In this document: in pieces, positions 20,137 to 21,417 of the stretch
Layout: every line of letters starts with the position of its first letter
Position numbering within the stretch: position 1 is the stretch's first letter
Source: Candidatus Pacearchaeota archaeon
Lineage (GTDB): Archaea; Nanobdellota; Nanobdellia; Pacearchaeales; GW2011-AR1
DNA: 21,417 bases
Assembly (NCBI GenBank): GCA_016234025.1
Contig: JACQLL010000037.1
Location: 1-21,417, forward strand
Direction of reading: 5' to 3'
Program-made: the position numbers and the translations under genes
Notes under the pieces: generated by a model
What the model saw: the letters and a program-made list of their open reading frames with translations, nothing else
What the model was told of the DNA's origin: nothing
The model's database searches: none

Positions 20137-21228
20137 CTATTGATCATCCTCGAGAAAGTCAATTCCGAGTTCGGATTCGAGGTCGCCTCTTGGGTTTGTT
20201 GCGAAGTCGGTTGAGCCGAGAATTTGCGAGCTTTTGACACCTGTTACGATGATCAAGACCTTTATTGTTTTTTCCATGTCAGGCGAAATTTGCGCTCCGG
20301 AGATTATTTTTGCGTCGGGAGATATTTTGTCGCCGAGGATTTCCATTACTTTTTTGTATTCTTCCAAGGACATGTCGTTGCCTCCTATTATGTTTACAAG
20401 AGCTCCTGTTGCGTTTTCTATCTTGACGTCGAGGAGAGGATTGTTTATTGCCCTTTCGACTGCTTCTCTTGCGCGGTCTTTTGAGTCGGATTCTCCTATT
20501 CCAATCAAAGAAACGCCTCCGTTGTTCATGACGGCTTTTACGTCTGCGAAATCGAGATTGACGAGTCCTGATTTCGTTATCAGCTCTGTGATTCCTTTTA
20601 CTGAATTTGTTAAGATTTCATCTGCGACTTTAAATGCGGTGTGGATTGGGAGCTCTGGAGCTATTTCGATTAGCTTGTCGTTGGGTATTACGATTAGAGT
20701 GTCGGTTATTGAGGCGAGTTTTTCAAGACCTCTTTGTGCGTTTTCTATTCTCTTTTGTCCTTCGACGGTAAATGGCAGAGTCACGACGCCGATCGTTAAT
20801 GCTCCTGATTTTTTTGCGATGTCTGCGACGATTGGGGATGCTCCTGTTCCTGTTCCTCCGCCTAGACCGCAGGTAATGAATACCATGTCTGCGTTGCTTA
20901 GTTTTTTCTTTATCTCCTGTTCTGATTCTTTTGCCGCCTGCTCGCCTACTTTTGGATTGCTTCCAGCGCCTAAACCTCTCGTTAGTTCTCTTCCTATGAG
21001 GATTTTTGTGTCGACGTTTGTGTAAAGAAGGTCCTGCGCGTCTGTGTTTATTGCTATAATTTCACATCCTTTTATTCCGATTTCTTTCATTCGTGAAACA
21101 GAGTTTCCGCCGCCTCCGCCGCATCCAATCACCTTCACTCTTGTTGCATGTTCCTGAAGAAGAGATTCTAATTCCTCGTCAATAGATTGAGTTTTTTGGG
21201 AGTCCTTTTCGACATATATATCTGGCAT
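20137..21228 (-). CDS. ftsZ: cell division protein FtsZ
   Basis: Tubulin-like GTPase that forms the division ring. Its 363 residues contain the nucleotide-binding glycine loop VIGCGGGGGNSVSRM (33-47), NTDAQDL (61-67), the tubulin signature GGGTGTG (123-129) and the T7-loop residues NLDFADVKAVM (224-234), whose Asp pair contacts the next subunit's GTP. After the globular core (to about 335) is a short tail ending LESELGIDFLEDD, a likely peptide for membrane-anchor proteins. It has the N-terminal extension IDEELESLLQEHATRVKV common in archaeal FtsZ. Only one ftsZ is in the window, and I do not assign FtsZ1 versus FtsZ2. Its own TATA box lies 26 bases before the ATG. Confidence 0.96.
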   Translation of the reverse strand: MPDIYVEKDSQKTQSIDEELESLLQEHATRVKVIGCGGGGGNSVSRMKEIGIKGCEIIAINTDAQDLLYTNVDTKILIGRELTRGLGAGSNPKVGEQAAKESEQEIKKKLSNADMVFITCGLGGGTGTGASPIVADIAKKSGALTIGVVTLPFTVEGQKRIENAQRGLEKLASITDTLIVIPNDKLIEIAPELPIHTAFKVADEILTNSVKGITELITKSGLVNLDFADVKAVMNNGGVSLIGIGESDSKDRAREAVERAINNPLLDVKIENATGALVNIIGGNDMSLEEYKKVMEILGDKISPDAKIISGAQISPDMEKTIKVLIIVTGVKSSQILGSTDFATNPRGDLESELGIDFLEDDQ

Positions 21229-21248
21229 AATAAAGACAAGAGGTAGAT

Positions 21249-21258
21249 GTTTTTAAGG
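21249..21258 (-). promoter_or_regulatory. TATA box of ftsZ
   Basis: Minus-strand CCTTAAAAAC is centred about 26 bases before the ATG at 21228. Confidence 0.55.
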
Positions 21259-21277
21259 ATTGTTATTGTATTTTGTG

Positions 21278-21417
21278 CTATAACGAGAGACCAAAATATT
21301 TCTCCATTGTTTTTTGTTCTCTCGAATACCTCAAGAATGCTGACAGTTGCATTCTTGACGGCCCCGAGAACCTGCGCAAAGCAGAAAAGGTTCTCGGTGT
21401 AGCAACTGACAATTTGG
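21278..21417. repeat. structured intergenic element, copy 2 (cut by window end)
   Basis: Homologous to copy 1 at 7763-7964. Stem A is CGAGAGA (21284-21290) with TCTCTCG (21318-21324). Stem B is TCAAGAATGC (21331-21340) with GCATTCTTGA (21349-21358), loop TGACAGTT. Stem C is CCGAGAACCT (21364-21373) with AGGTTCTCGG (21388-21397). GTAG and CAAT follow as in copy 1 (21399-21412). CAGTTGC (21344-21350) could alternatively pair with GCAACTG (21402-21408). The right half, where copy 1 has a 12-bp stem, lies beyond the window. Confidence 0.65.

Noticed and set aside
20234..21025. A 263-codon open frame on the plus strand opposite ftsZ
   Set aside because: It mirrors FtsZ codons, has no family resemblance, and starts inside the ftsZ 3' end.

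Overview
The window looks like a piece of an AT-rich archaeal chromosome, most likely a DPANN lineage of the Pacearchaeota/Woesearchaeota kind. This placement is inferred from gene content, not from a phylogeny. The archaeal markers are uS12 and uS7, eL43, the replication factor C large subunit, a tryptophanyl-tRNA synthetase of archaeal/eukaryotic type, SecE and FtsZ. First genes of transcription units repeatedly show a TATA-like box centred about 24-29 bases before the chosen start codon, which fits leaderless transcripts. Downstream genes in operons instead start after GGAGG/GAGGTGA-type ribosome binding sites, often with ATGA or TAATG overlaps.

Region by region: 1-2273 is a remnant of the str operon, uS12 then uS7, with three coupled genes of unknown function between them. 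Next come a coiled-coil/PAS protein (minus strand), a 500-base stretch with a frameshifted PD-(D/E)XK nuclease remnant beside a hairpin-rich element, a HIT protein, and a Mn-type superoxide dismutase coupled to an unknown gene. A zinc metallopeptidase with a Tat-like/lipoprotein-like export signal follows; its signal peptide is one base out of frame with its start codon. Then rfcL, a structured intergenic element (about 7763-7964) and a small zinc-ribbon protein.

From 8472 to 12962: a large membrane protein with an extracellular beta-rich region and a cytoplasmic degenerate class III nucleotidyl cyclase domain, a HAD phosphatase, trpS, and a bPH-domain membrane protein. From 12991 to 15715: a cell-surface LamG protein with Cys-rich repeats, and an operon of a membrane protein plus a Tat-exported lysozyme-like transglycosylase with a LysM domain. 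From 15775 to 18000: eL43 with most of its zinc cysteines replaced, small unknown genes, tRNA-Pro(TGG) with a duplicated 3' end flanking a hairpin array, a PlsC-like acyltransferase and secE. The window ends with a secreted unknown protein, an NT5C-like HAD phosphatase, ftsZ, and a second copy of the structured element that runs off the end.

The most interesting signals are these. Two structured elements, near 7806-7884 and 21331-21413, share architecture and loop sequence and differ by paired compensatory changes in two stems. The tRNA-Pro 3' end is repeated directly around a roughly 190-base block of hairpins. The exported hydrolases (metallopeptidase, LysM transglycosylase) and the LamG surface protein suggest that the cell acts on other cells' envelopes, which is inference. 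The core genes (ribosome, RFC, TrpRS, SecE, FtsZ) are ordinary, but their usual neighbours are missing: no EF-2/EF-1A after uS7 and no NusG after SecE.
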